Source: G965227875 sp965227875
GTDB taxonomy: Bacteria; Pseudomonadota; Alphaproteobacteria; Rhizobiales; JAJFHC01
Reading direction: 5' to 3'
Assembly (NCBI GenBank): GCA_965227875.1
Contig: OZ245783.1
Span: 1,798,001-1,862,000, forward strand
Length of the DNA: 64,000 bases
Under the pieces are notes generated by a model, which ran no database searches, was not told where the DNA came from, and saw nothing but the letters and a program-made list of their open reading frames with translations. Both the position numbers and the translations under genes were made by a program. Positions 8,912 to 18,279 of this stretch are shown here, in pieces (position 1 is the stretch's first letter; each line of letters opens with the position of its first letter).

Positions 8912-9862
8912 TCAACGCCCCCGCGAAATGGGCTTGTCCGCCGCCACGGTCCGGCCGTGCCGCGTTTCCCGGTAGAAGACGAACAGCCCGCTTCCGGCGA
9001 TCAGCGCGATCCCGACGACCGCCGCGGCGTCCGGCAGGTCGTGCCACAGGAGATATCCCCAGAGCACGGCCATCGGCAGCGCGACATATTCGAACGGGGC
9101 GACCATGGTCGCCTCGCCGATGCGGTAGGCCTGGGTCATGAGAAAGTTCCCCATGCCGATCAGGACGCCGCAGGCCGCGAACAGGCCCAGGTCGAAAAGC
9201 GTCGGCCAGGCCCAGGACCGGAACAGGAATCGCAGGGACGGGTCTTCGGAACCGGCGAACCGGCCGTCGCCGAAGCCCAGCCCGGCGGCGACCCCGGCGA
9301 CCACGAAGCAGGCCTGCAGGTAGAAGGACATGGTCGAGGCCTTTTCCGTCGCGCCGAGCCTTCGGGTCATCAGCACGACGCAGGAATAAGCGCATGCGGC
9401 GAGAATCGGCAACGCCGAGGCGAACCCGGTGAGTCCGCTACCCGGGCGCAACATCACGATCACGCCGGCGAACCCGACGCAGACGGCGAGCCAGCGCTGC
9501 CAGCCGACCTTTTCGCCCAGGATCGGCACCGACAGCAGCGTGACGATGAGCGGCGAGACAAAGAGGATGGCGATCGCTTCCGCCAGCGGCATCGCCACGA
9601 CGGCGAGAAAAAACAGCACGTTCGCCACCACCATGATGCAGCCGCGCCCGATGCACCACCGCACCCGCCCGTTGCGGATCGTCGAGAGCGTGCCCTCCAG
9701 CGCCATGATCGCCAGGATCAGAAGGATCGCCACGCAGGCGCGCGAAAAGATGATCTCGTAGAGCGGGTAGCTCGCCGACAGCCACTTGACCGTGACGTCC
9801 TGCAGCGTGATCAGCGTCATGCCCGAAACGACGCAGGCAACGGCCTTTGCCGTGGTGTTCAT
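8912..9862 (-). CDS. EamA-family (DMT) membrane transporter
   Basis: A 316-residue protein with about ten transmembrane helices arranged as two EamA repeats (about 8-140 and 155-295), the architecture of drug/metabolite exporters such as RhaT/YdcZ relatives. Substrate cannot be inferred. It converges with the thioredoxin gene (38-bp gap). Its upstream side opens onto the 1.4-kb tandem-repeat cluster, so its promoter must lie in or next to those repeats. Confidence 0.85.
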   Translation of the reverse strand: MNTTAKAVACVVSGMTLITLQDVTVKWLSASYPLYEIIFSRACVAILLILAIMALEGTLSTIRNGRVRWCIGRGCIMVVANVLFFLAVVAMPLAEAIAILFVSPLIVTLLSVPILGEKVGWQRWLAVCVGFAGVIVMLRPGSGLTGFASALPILAACAYSCVVLMTRRLGATEKASTMSFYLQACFVVAGVAAGLGFGDGRFAGSEDPSLRFLFRSWAWPTLFDLGLFAACGVLIGMGNFLMTQAYRIGEATMVAPFEYVALPMAVLWGYLLWHDLPDAAAVVGIALIAGSGLFVFYRETRHGRTVAADKPISRGR

Positions 9863-10009
9863 CTCAAGCGCCCCCGCGTTCCCGCCTCACGGCCGGAGTA
9901 TGTGTGCAAGCCTCGCCGCGTACAAGCCGTTTCGAAGAAAACCGCAAGCCCGACGAGGGCTTAGACCATCCCCACGCCCCGGACCGCGACCCCGGCTCCC
10001 GCAAACCGG

Positions 10010-11475
10010 ATCCCGGGTCAGCGCCCGGGACTTCGGGTGTGCCGCCTCCACCGTACCCCGCATGGACCAGAAGCCGCGCTACTGTGCCCCGGAGTGGATC
10101 CCGGGTCGGGCCCGGGAATTCGGGTATACAGCCACACCGTTCCCCGGACGCGCGGAAGCGCGAGCCGGGGCCGTTCCGGATCGAAGCCGGAGGATGGAAC
10201 GATCCCGGATGCCCCTCGCGGGGCTCCGGGACACGGATTGTGGCGATGAAACGGGGAGTCCGTGGCAAATGACCCAAGCCCCGGCAGGTGCCGTGGCGCG
10301 CATGCGTCGAAGCCCGCGCCACTGCGTCCCGGTGTGGGTCCCGGGTCGAGCCCGGGAATTCGGAGTGTTAAAGCCCCCACCGCAGTCCTGACGAAAGTCA
10401 GGACCCATGGCCACATACACCGCAGGTGAAACGACCCGTCGTGCACACACCGTTCCCCGGACGCGCGGCGGCGCGAGCCGGGGCCGTTCCGGATCGAAGC
10501 CGGAGCATGGAACGATCCCGGATGCCCCTCGCGGGGCTCCGGGACACGGATTGTGGCGACGAAACGGGGAGCCCGTGATGAATGACCCAAGCCCCGGCAG
10601 GCGCCGTGGTCCGCATGCGTCGAAGGCCGCGCCACCGTTTCCCGGAGTGGGTCCCGGGTCGGGGCCCGGGAATTCGGAGTGTTAAAGCCCCCACCGCAGT
10701 CCTGACGAAAGTCAGGACCCATGGCCACGCGCCCCGTAGGTGAAGCGCCCCGTCGGACACACACCGTTCCCCGGACGCGCGGCGGTGCGAGCCGGGGCCG
10801 TACCGGATCGAAGCGGAAGCATGGAACGATCCCGGATGCCCCTCGCGGGGCTCCGGGACACGGATTGTGGCGACGAAACGGGGAGCCCGTGATGAATGAC
10901 CCAAGCCCCGGCAGGCGCCGTGGTCCGCATGCGTCGAAGGCCGCGCCACCGTTTCCCGGAGTGGGTCCCGGGTCGGGGCCCGGGAATTCGGAGTGTTAAA
11001 GCCCCCACCGCAGTCCTGACGAAAGTCAGGACCCATGGCCACATGCACCGCAGGTGAAGCGACCCGTCGGACACACACCGTTCCCCGGACGCGCGGAAGC
11101 GCGAGCCGGGGCCGTTCCGGATCGAAGCCGGAGCATGAGACGATCCCGGATGCCCCTCGCGGAACTCCGGGACACGGATTGTGGCAATGACACGGGGAGT
11201 CCGTGGCGAATGACCCAAGCCCCGGCAGGTGCCGTGGTCCGCATGCGTCGAAGCCCGCACCGCCGTGTCCCGGAGTGGGTCCCGGGTCAGGCCCGGGAAT
11301 TCGGAGTGCTAAAGCCCCCACCGCAGTCCTGACGAAAGTCAGGACCCATAGCCACGCGCCCCGTAGGTGAAGCGACCCGTCGGAAACACACCGTCCCCCG
11401 GACGCGCGGCAGCGCGGGCCGGGGCCGTTCCGGATCGACGCCGGAGCTGGAACGATCCCGGATGCGCCGCGCGGT
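10010..11475. repeat. Repeat cluster A: about five tandem 313-314-bp units
   Basis: Non-coding tandem array between lpdA and the EamA gene. The marker CGTTCCCCGGACGCGCGG (with small changes) starts at 10138, 10451, 10765, 11079 and 11392. Each full unit also carries the hairpin TCCTGAC-GAAA-GTCAGGA, at 10386, 10700, 11014 and 11327, and GC-rich dyads such as CCCGGGTCGGGCCCGGGAA. Units differ by scattered substitutions. Open frames across it (peptides like GPDFRQDCGGG) repeat with the DNA and are not credible genes. Bases 9863-10009 hold nothing recognisable. Confidence 0.9.
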
Positions 11476-11493
11476 ACCCCGGGAATATGCGGA

Positions 11494-12900
11494 TCACATG
11501 TGGATGGTGCGCTTGTCCACCGCCATGGCGGCTTCCTTGACGGCTTCGCTCAGGGTCGGGTGCGCGTGGCAGGTGCGGGCGATGTCTTCGGCTGATCCGC
11601 CGAACTCCATCACCACCACCGCTTCGGCGATCATTTCGCCCACGCTCGGGCCGATCATGTGGACCCCCAGCACCTTGTCGGTCTTCGCGTCGGCCAGGAT
11701 TTTCACGAACCCGTCGGTCGTCCGGTTGACCTTGGCGCGGCCATTGGCGGTGAAGGGGAACTTGCCGACCGAATACTCGATCCCCGCGTCCTTCAGCTGC
11801 TCCTCGGTCTGGCCGACCGTGGCGACCTCAGGCGCGGTGTAGATTACGCCCGGGATCGCGCCGTAGTTCACGTGGCCCGGTTTGCCGGCGAGGATCTCGG
11901 CCACCGCGACGCCTTCGTCTTCCGCCTTGTGGGCGAGCATCGGGCCGGCGATCACGTCGCCGATGGCATAGATGCCGTCCACGTTGGTCTTGAAATGCCC
12001 GTCGGTCTTCACCCGTCCACGGTCGTCGAGTTCGACACCGGCGGCATCGAGCCCCAGCCCCTCCGTATAGGGCCTGCGGCCGATGGCCACGAGCACGACA
12101 TCGGCGTCGAGCACGGTCGCATCGCCGCCGGCGGAGGGCTCCGTGGTGACCTTGAGCATGGTGAAGGAGGTCTTCACTTCCGTCACCTTTGTGGAGAGCA
12201 TGAACTTCATGCCCTGCTTCTTGAGGATGCGCTGGTAGTTCTTCGAGATCTCCGCGTCCATGCCCGGCGTGATGTGATCAAGGAACTCAACCACGGTGAC
12301 CTCGGCGCCGAGCCGGCGCCAGACCGAGCCCAGTTCGAGGCCGATCACCCCCGCGCCCACCACGACCATGTGGCGCGGCACGTGCGGCAGCGACAGCGCG
12401 CCCGTCGACGAGACGACGTTCTTCTCGTCAATGTCCACGCCCGGCAGCGGCGTGACGTCGGATCCCGTCGCGATGACGATGTTCTTGGTCTCGAGGACAC
12501 GGGGCTCGCCTTCGGACGGCGTGACCTTGACCTTGCCCGGGGCCTCGATGCTGCCGGTGCCGAAATAGCTGTCGACCTTGTTCTTCTTCAGCAGGAACTC
12601 GACACCCTTGACGTTGCCGTCGATGCCTTCGTCCTTGTAGGCGAGCATGGCCTTGAGGTCGACGCGGGGACGGCCGACCTGGATGCCCATGGCCGGAAAG
12701 CCATGGCTCGCCTCCGCAAAGAGTTCCGAGGCATGCAGCAGCGCCTTCGACGGAATGCAGCCGACATTGAGGCAGGTCCCGCCATGGGTCGCCCGCTTCT
12801 CGACCACGGCGACCGACAGGCCGAGCTGGGCCGCCCTGATGGCGCACACGTAGCCCCCCGGTCCGGTTCCGATGACGACAAGATCGTACTGATCCGCCAT
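11494..12900 (-). CDS. lpdA: Dihydrolipoyl dehydrogenase (E3)
   Basis: A 468-residue FAD flavoprotein disulfide reductase, the E3 subunit that reoxidises the lipoyl arm of 2-oxoglutarate dehydrogenase. It has an N-terminal FAD motif GTGPGG (11-16), redox disulfide C43/C48 in GGTCLNVGCIPSK, a central NAD-binding GAGVIGLELG and the C-terminal HAHPTLSE acid-base histidine. It is last in the mdh-sucCDAB-lpdA run, 67 bp after sucB, so this is the OGDC-dedicated E3 copy. No terminator hairpin with a T-run follows. Repeat cluster A begins 18 bp after the stop. Confidence 0.97.
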   Translation of the reverse strand: MADQYDLVVIGTGPGGYVCAIRAAQLGLSVAVVEKRATHGGTCLNVGCIPSKALLHASELFAEASHGFPAMGIQVGRPRVDLKAMLAYKDEGIDGNVKGVEFLLKKNKVDSYFGTGSIEAPGKVKVTPSEGEPRVLETKNIVIATGSDVTPLPGVDIDEKNVVSSTGALSLPHVPRHMVVVGAGVIGLELGSVWRRLGAEVTVVEFLDHITPGMDAEISKNYQRILKKQGMKFMLSTKVTEVKTSFTMLKVTTEPSAGGDATVLDADVVLVAIGRRPYTEGLGLDAAGVELDDRGRVKTDGHFKTNVDGIYAIGDVIAGPMLAHKAEDEGVAVAEILAGKPGHVNYGAIPGVIYTAPEVATVGQTEEQLKDAGIEYSVGKFPFTANGRAKVNRTTDGFVKILADAKTDKVLGVHMIGPSVGEMIAEAVVVMEFGGSAEDIARTCHAHPTLSEAVKEAAMAVDKRTIHM

Positions 12901-12967
12901 GTTATCCTCTTGTGTCTGTTGGGTTTATCGAAGATGCCGTCGCGACGTCCGGCACGGTCGTCGGCTG

Positions 12968-14320
12968 TCAGATGTCGAGGATCATGCGCTGGGGATCTTC
13001 CAGGCTTTCCTTGATCCGCACCAGGAAGGTCACCGCTTCCTTGCCGTCGACGATCCGGTGATCGTAGGACAACGCCAGGTACATCATCGGCCTGATCCTG
13101 ATCTCGCCATCGACCACCATGGGCCTCTGCTGGATCTTGTGCATGCCGAGAATGCCCGACTGGGGAGCGTTCAGGATCGGCGTCGACATGAGCGAACCGT
13201 AGACCCCGCCATTGGAGATCGTGAACGTCCCGCCCTGCATCTCCTCGATCTTGAGCGAGCCCTCGCGCGCCTTGCGGCCGAAATCGGCGATCGTGGTCTC
13301 GATCTGCGCGAGATTCATCCGGTCCGCGTCGCGCACCACCGGCACCACGAGACCCTTGTCGGTCCCGACGGCCACGCCGATGTGGTAGTAGTTCTTGTAG
13401 ACCAGATCGTCGCCGTCGATTTCGGCATTGACCGCTGGCACGTCGTGGAGCGCGGTGATGCAGGCCTTCACGAAAAAGCTCATGAAACCGAGCTTCGCGC
13501 CGTGCTTCTTCTCGAACAGTTCCTTGTACTGGCTGCGCACGTCCATGACCGCCGTCATGTCGACCTCGTTGAAGGTCGTGAGCATGGCCGCGGTGTTCTG
13601 CGCGTCCTTCAGGCGCCGGGCGATGGTCTGGCGCAGGCGCGTCATGCGCACCCTTTCCTCGCGCGCACTGTCGTCGTCGGCGGCAGGCGCGGAGACGGGC
13701 GGCGGCGGAGGCGAGGCTTCGGCCTTCGCCGGAGCGGCGGATGCTGCAGGAGCGGCCTCCGCGGCCCTGGCGGGCGCAGGCGGCGAGGACGGTTGCGGTG
13801 CAGCGGGAGCGGCGGCGGGCGGCGAGGACGGTGCCGCCGTTCCGGAGGCCGCCGCCAGGACATCGCCTTTCAGGATCCGGCCGTCCTTGCCGGTTCCCTC
13901 GACGGTGGACGGGTCGATGCCTTTTTCCTCGACGATCCGGCGGACCGCAGGCGACAGCGCCTCGTCGCCGTCGCTGCCGCCGGCATCTTCCGCAGAAGCA
14001 GCACTCGCGGTGGCAGGGTCCGCGGCCTGTTCGCCGTCGCTGCCGGCATCGGCCTCGGGCGCGGCCGGCGCGGCTGCACCGGCCCCCTCGCCGATGGATC
14101 CCAACAGGGCCCCGACCTCGACCGTGTCTCCGCTCTTGGCGACGATTTCGGACAGCACGCCCGCCGAAGGCGCCGGCACTTCGATCGTGACCTTGTCGGT
14201 TTCAAGCTCGACCAGCGGTTCGTCGGCGGAAATGGAGTCGCCTTCTTTCTTGAACCACTGGGCGATCGTCGCCTCGGTGACCGATTCGCCCAGGGTAGGA
14301 ACCCGGATTTCCGTTGCCAT
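12968..14320 (-). CDS. sucB: 2-oxoglutarate dehydrogenase E2, dihydrolipoyllysine succinyltransferase
   Basis: A 450-residue E2 core subunit that transfers the succinyl group from lipoate to CoA. It has one lipoyl domain (1-76, lipoylated K43 in ETDKVTIEV), an Ala/Pro-rich linker, a peripheral subunit-binding domain (about 123-158, with SPAVRRIVEEKGIDPS), a second long Ala/Pro linker (about 160-215) and a catalytic acyltransferase domain with the HxxxDG motif at about H421/D425. It lies between sucA (36 bp upstream) and lpdA. Only one lipoyl domain is present, as usual for OGDC E2. Confidence 0.97.
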   Translation of the reverse strand: MATEIRVPTLGESVTEATIAQWFKKEGDSISADEPLVELETDKVTIEVPAPSAGVLSEIVAKSGDTVEVGALLGSIGEGAGAAAPAAPEADAGSDGEQAADPATASAASAEDAGGSDGDEALSPAVRRIVEEKGIDPSTVEGTGKDGRILKGDVLAAASGTAAPSSPPAAAPAAPQPSSPPAPARAAEAAPAASAAPAKAEASPPPPPVSAPAADDDSAREERVRMTRLRQTIARRLKDAQNTAAMLTTFNEVDMTAVMDVRSQYKELFEKKHGAKLGFMSFFVKACITALHDVPAVNAEIDGDDLVYKNYYHIGVAVGTDKGLVVPVVRDADRMNLAQIETTIADFGRKAREGSLKIEEMQGGTFTISNGGVYGSLMSTPILNAPQSGILGMHKIQQRPMVVDGEIRIRPMMYLALSYDHRIVDGKEAVTFLVRIKESLEDPQRMILDI

Positions 14321-14356
14321 TGTGACCTCTCTAAGGTGTGATTTCTTGAAAGCGGA

Positions 14357-17314
14357 TCAGGCTTCCTCGCGCAGGGCCTTGTCCAGGAATGCCTGCAGTT
14401 CCTTGACATGCTTGGCCATGAGCCCGGTCGCGGTCGACGCCGACGCCTTGCGTCCCACATAGGCCGGCCGCTTGTGCTTGGCATCGATCGTCGTCAGGAC
14501 GTCTTCCAGAAGCGGCTCGACGAAGGACCACGATCCCATGTTCTTGGGTTCCTCCTGGCACCAGACCATTTCCGCATGCGTGAAACGGGCGAGCTCCTCG
14601 GTGAGCGCTTTTTCCGGGAAAGGATAGAGCTGCTCGATGCGCATCAGGTAGACGTCGTTGATGCCGCGTTTCTCGCGTTCCTCGAACAGGTCGTAATAGA
14701 CCTTGCCGGAACACAGGACGACCCGGCGGATGTCCTTGTCCTCCACGAGGCGGATCTTCGATTCGATATCTTCCAACTGGGCATCGTCCCAGAGGATCCG
14801 GTGGAACGTCGAGTCCGGCCCCAGTTCGTCGAGCCGGGAGACGACCCGCTTGTGCCGCAGCAGCGACTTGGGCGTCATCAGGATCAGCGGCTTGCGGAAG
14901 TCGCGCTTGAGCTGCCGGCGCAGGATGTGGAAATAGTTCATCGGGCTGGTGCAGTTGGCGACCTGCATGTTGTCTTCCGCGCACATCTGCAGATAGCGCT
15001 CGAGGCGTGCGGAGGAATGTTCCGGCCCCTGGCCTTCGTAGCCGTGCGGCAGCAGCAGAACAAGACCGGACATCCGCAACCACTTGCGCTCGCCGCTCGA
15101 CAGGAACTGGTCGACCACGACCTGGGCGCCGTTGGCGAAATCGCCGAACTGGGCTTCCCACAGCACGAGGGCGTTGGGCTCTGCCAGGCTGTAGCCGTAT
15201 TCGAACCCGAGCACCGCTTCCTCGGAAAGCATGGAGTTGATGACCTCGAACATCGCCTGGTCTTCGGAGACGTGCTGAAGCGGCGTGTACTTCGCCTCGG
15301 TTTCCTGGTCGTTGAGCACCGAATGGCGCTGGCTGAACGTACCGCGTTCGCAGTCCTGGCCCGACAGGCGGACCGGATAGCCTTCGCGGACGAGCGTGCC
15401 GAAAGCCAGCGCCTCCGCCATGGCCCAGTCCACGCCCTTGCCCTCGTCCACCATCTTGCGGCGGTTGGTCATGATGCGCTGGATGGTGCGGTGGGCGTGG
15501 AAACCGTCGGGAACGGTCGCGATCGCGTGTCCGACGCTTTTCAGAACATCGATGTCGACCCCGGTCTGACCCCGCCGCGGACCTTCCTCGGCCTGGCTGA
15601 GGCCCGACCAGGCGCCATCGAGCCAGTCCGCCTTGTTGGGCCGGAAGGATTCGCCGGCGTCGAACTCCTCATCCAGGTAAGACCGCATTTCGGCCTTCAG
15701 GCCGTCGACTTCCGCTTTCGTCAGAAGTCCGTCGGCGATGAGCCTTTCCGCATAGATGTCGACGACCGAGGGGTGCCCCTTGATCTTCTTGTACATCAGC
15801 GGCTGGGTGAACATGGGCTCGTCGCCCTCGTTGTGCCCGAACCGGCGGTAGCAGAACATGTCGATCACGACCGGCTTGCCGAACTTCTGGCGGAATTCGG
15901 TCGCCACCTTGGCGGCGAAGACGACGGCTTCGGGGTCGTCCCCGTTCACATGGAAGATCGGCGCCTCGATCATCTTCGCGCCGTCAGAGGGATAGGGCGA
16001 GGACCGCGAGTTGTGCGGACTGGTGGTGAAACCGATCTGGTTGTTGACGATGAAGTGAACCGAACCGCCCGTGCGGTGCCCCTTGAGGCCGGAGAGGCCG
16101 AAGCATTCCGTGATCACGCCCTGGCCCGCAAACGCCGCATCGCCATGCAGGAGCAGTGGCAGCACCTTGGTGCGGTCCCGGTCCTTCTTCTGGTCCTGCT
16201 TGGCGCGGACCTTGCCGAGCACCACCGGCACCACGATTTCCAGGTGCGACGGATTGGCGGTGAGCGACAGGTGAACCTTGTTGCCGTCGAACTCCCGGTC
16301 GGACGACGTACCCAGGTGGTACTTGACGTCCCCGGACCCCTCGACATCCTCGGGATTTGCGGACCCGCCGCGGAATTCGTTGAAGATCGCGCGGAACGGC
16401 TTGCCCATGACGTTGGCAAGCACGTTGAGGCGGCCGCGGTGGGGCATGCCGAGCACGATTTCCTCGACCCCCAGATTGCCGCCGCGCTTGATGATCTGTT
16501 CCAGAGCCGGAACCATGGCTTCGCCGCCGTCGAGGCCGAAACGCTTGGTGCCGGTGTACTTGACGTCGAGGAACTTCTCGAAGCCTTCCGTCTCGATCAG
16601 CTTGCGCAGGATGGCGATGCGGCCTTCCGGCGTGAAGGAGACTTCCTTGTCCGGCCCCTCGATCCGGGCCTGCAGCCAGCCCTTCTCCTCCGGGTCGGTG
16701 ATGTGCATGAACTCGATGCCGACCGTGGAGCAGTAGGTCCGCCGGAGAATTTCCAGCATTTCGCGGACGGTGGCGCTTTCGAGGCCGAGCACGTGGTCGA
16801 TGAAGATCGGCCGGTCGAGATCCTCTTCCGCGAAGCCGTAGGTCGACGGCTCCAGCTCGGGATGGTAGGTCCGCTCCTCCAGCTTGAGCGGATCGAGATC
16901 GGCGTCGAGATGTCCGCGGATGCGGTAGGCGCGGATCATCATCAGCGCACGCACGGAGTCGAGCGTCGCCGCCCTCAGTGCGTCCTGGGAGATATCCGTG
17001 CCGGCGGCCTTCGCACGGCCGTCGATCTTGTCGGCGATCGCGCTCTCGACCGGCATCCAGTTGCCGTCGAGAACGCTGACCATTTCGCCGTTCGCGGGTA
17101 TGGGCCAGTCGGACCGTTCCCAGGATGCGCCGCGGGCTTCGGCCAGCACCTGGTCACGATCGTCGTCGAGTTGCGAGAAGAAGGTCTGCCAGGCCTGATC
17201 GACCGACCCCGGCTCCTGCTGATATCTGGCGTAAAGCTGTTCTATGAACGTCGCATTGCCGCCGTACAGGAACGACGTTCCGGACGGCCCTGCGTCCGTT
17301 GGGTCTTTCGCCAT
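14357..17314 (-). CDS. sucA: 2-oxoglutarate dehydrogenase E1
   Basis: A 985-residue thiamine-diphosphate decarboxylase. It oxidatively decarboxylates 2-oxoglutarate and passes succinyl to the E2 lipoyl arm. It has an N-terminal E2-interacting segment (SFLYGGNATFIEQLY), the substrate-site motif GMPHRGRLNVLANV, the ThDP/Mg motif that begins GDAAFAGQG and ends NNQIGFTT, and a C-terminal transketolase-like half containing HSSARLERYLQ. Length and order fit bacterial SucA. The gap to sucD upstream is 89 bp. Confidence 0.97.
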   Translation of the reverse strand: MAKDPTDAGPSGTSFLYGGNATFIEQLYARYQQEPGSVDQAWQTFFSQLDDDRDQVLAEARGASWERSDWPIPANGEMVSVLDGNWMPVESAIADKIDGRAKAAGTDISQDALRAATLDSVRALMMIRAYRIRGHLDADLDPLKLEERTYHPELEPSTYGFAEEDLDRPIFIDHVLGLESATVREMLEILRRTYCSTVGIEFMHITDPEEKGWLQARIEGPDKEVSFTPEGRIAILRKLIETEGFEKFLDVKYTGTKRFGLDGGEAMVPALEQIIKRGGNLGVEEIVLGMPHRGRLNVLANVMGKPFRAIFNEFRGGSANPEDVEGSGDVKYHLGTSSDREFDGNKVHLSLTANPSHLEIVVPVVLGKVRAKQDQKKDRDRTKVLPLLLHGDAAFAGQGVITECFGLSGLKGHRTGGSVHFIVNNQIGFTTSPHNSRSSPYPSDGAKMIEAPIFHVNGDDPEAVVFAAKVATEFRQKFGKPVVIDMFCYRRFGHNEGDEPMFTQPLMYKKIKGHPSVVDIYAERLIADGLLTKAEVDGLKAEMRSYLDEEFDAGESFRPNKADWLDGAWSGLSQAEEGPRRGQTGVDIDVLKSVGHAIATVPDGFHAHRTIQRIMTNRRKMVDEGKGVDWAMAEALAFGTLVREGYPVRLSGQDCERGTFSQRHSVLNDQETEAKYTPLQHVSEDQAMFEVINSMLSEEAVLGFEYGYSLAEPNALVLWEAQFGDFANGAQVVVDQFLSSGERKWLRMSGLVLLLPHGYEGQGPEHSSARLERYLQMCAEDNMQVANCTSPMNYFHILRRQLKRDFRKPLILMTPKSLLRHKRVVSRLDELGPDSTFHRILWDDAQLEDIESKIRLVEDKDIRRVVLCSGKVYYDLFEEREKRGINDVYLMRIEQLYPFPEKALTEELARFTHAEMVWCQEEPKNMGSWSFVEPLLEDVLTTIDAKHKRPAYVGRKASASTATGLMAKHVKELQAFLDKALREEA

Positions 17315-17403
17315 CTATCCCGCATCAGACGGGCGCACCGCACCCGATCCGCCTTTCCTCGCGTTAGTTGCCCAGTGGTCCGCCCGTCACTGCCGGGCGC
17401 GAC

Positions 17404-18279
17404 TCAACCATTTAAGACCTTAACTAGCGTCGTGCCAAGAGACGCCGGTGAATCGGCCACGGTTATGCCTGCGGATTTCATCGCCTCGATCTTGCTGTCG
17501 GCGCCGCCCTTGCCGCCGGAGATGATCGCCCCGGCATGGCCCATGCGCCGTCCGGGAGGCGCGGTGACGCCGGCGATGAAACCGACGACGGGCTTCTTCA
17601 CCTTCGACTGCTTGATGAAATCGGCCGCGTCCTCTTCCGCCGAACCGCCGATTTCACCGATCATGATGATCGATTCCGTCGCGTCGTCGCCGAGGAACAT
17701 GTCAAGGCAGTCGATAAAGTTGGTGCCGTTGACCGGGTCGCCGCCAATGCCGATGCAGGTCGACTGGCCGAGGCCCGCCGCGGTCGTCTGCGCCACCGCC
17801 TCGTAGGTCAGGGTGCCCGACCGGGACACGATGCCGACCTTGCCGGCCTTGTGGATATGGCCCGGCATGATGCCGATCTTGCACTGGTCGGGCGTGATCA
17901 CGCCCGGGCAGTTCGGCCCCACCAGCCGCGTTCCCGAGCCGGTAAGCGCGCGCTTGACCTTGACCATGTCGGCGACCGGTATGCCTTCGGTGATGCAGAC
18001 GGCAAGCTCGATGCCGCCGTCGATGGCCTCGAGGATGGCGTCAGCCGCAAACGGCGGCGGGACGTAGATTGCGCTCGCCGTCGCACCCGTCGCGTTGACC
18101 GCGTCGGCCACGGTGTCGAAGACCGGCAGGCCGAGATGCTCCGTGCCGCCCTTGCCCGGCGTCACGCCGCCGACCATCTTCGTGCCGTAGGCGATGGCCT
18201 GTTCGGAGTGGAAGGTGCCCTGGCTTCCGGTGAAGCCCTGGCAGATGACCTTGGTGTTCGAATCGATAAGGACTGACAT
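17404..18279 (-). CDS. sucD: Succinyl-CoA synthetase alpha subunit
   Basis: A 291-residue CoA-binding subunit of the ADP/GDP-forming ligase. The N-terminal Rossmann CoA domain carries GFTGSQGTFHSEQ. The catalytic phospho-histidine is at about H248 in MGHAGAIISGGKG. The ATG overlaps the sucC stop as TGATG (18277-18281), giving tight translational coupling for a 1:1 complex. A GTG codon just upstream is a less likely start. Confidence 0.97.
   Translation of the reverse strand: MSVLIDSNTKVICQGFTGSQGTFHSEQAIAYGTKMVGGVTPGKGGTEHLGLPVFDTVADAVNATGATASAIYVPPPFAADAILEAIDGGIELAVCITEGIPVADMVKVKRALTGSGTRLVGPNCPGVITPDQCKIGIMPGHIHKAGKVGIVSRSGTLTYEAVAQTTAAGLGQSTCIGIGGDPVNGTNFIDCLDMFLGDDATESIIMIGEIGGSAEEDAADFIKQSKVKKPVVGFIAGVTAPPGRRMGHAGAIISGGKGGADSKIEAMKSAGITVADSPASLGTTLVKVLNG

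Noticed and set aside
10018..11321. Several 90-300-residue frames with peptides such as PDFRQDCGGGFN in cluster A
   Set aside because: They repeat with the 314-bp DNA unit, occur on both strands and show no protein-level conservation beyond the DNA repeat.
14408..17806. 1132-residue open frame on the plus strand opposite sucA
   Set aside because: High-GC codon bias leaves the antisense strand free of stops. The peptide is Arg/Val/His-rich without motifs, whereas sucA on the other strand has full family signatures.
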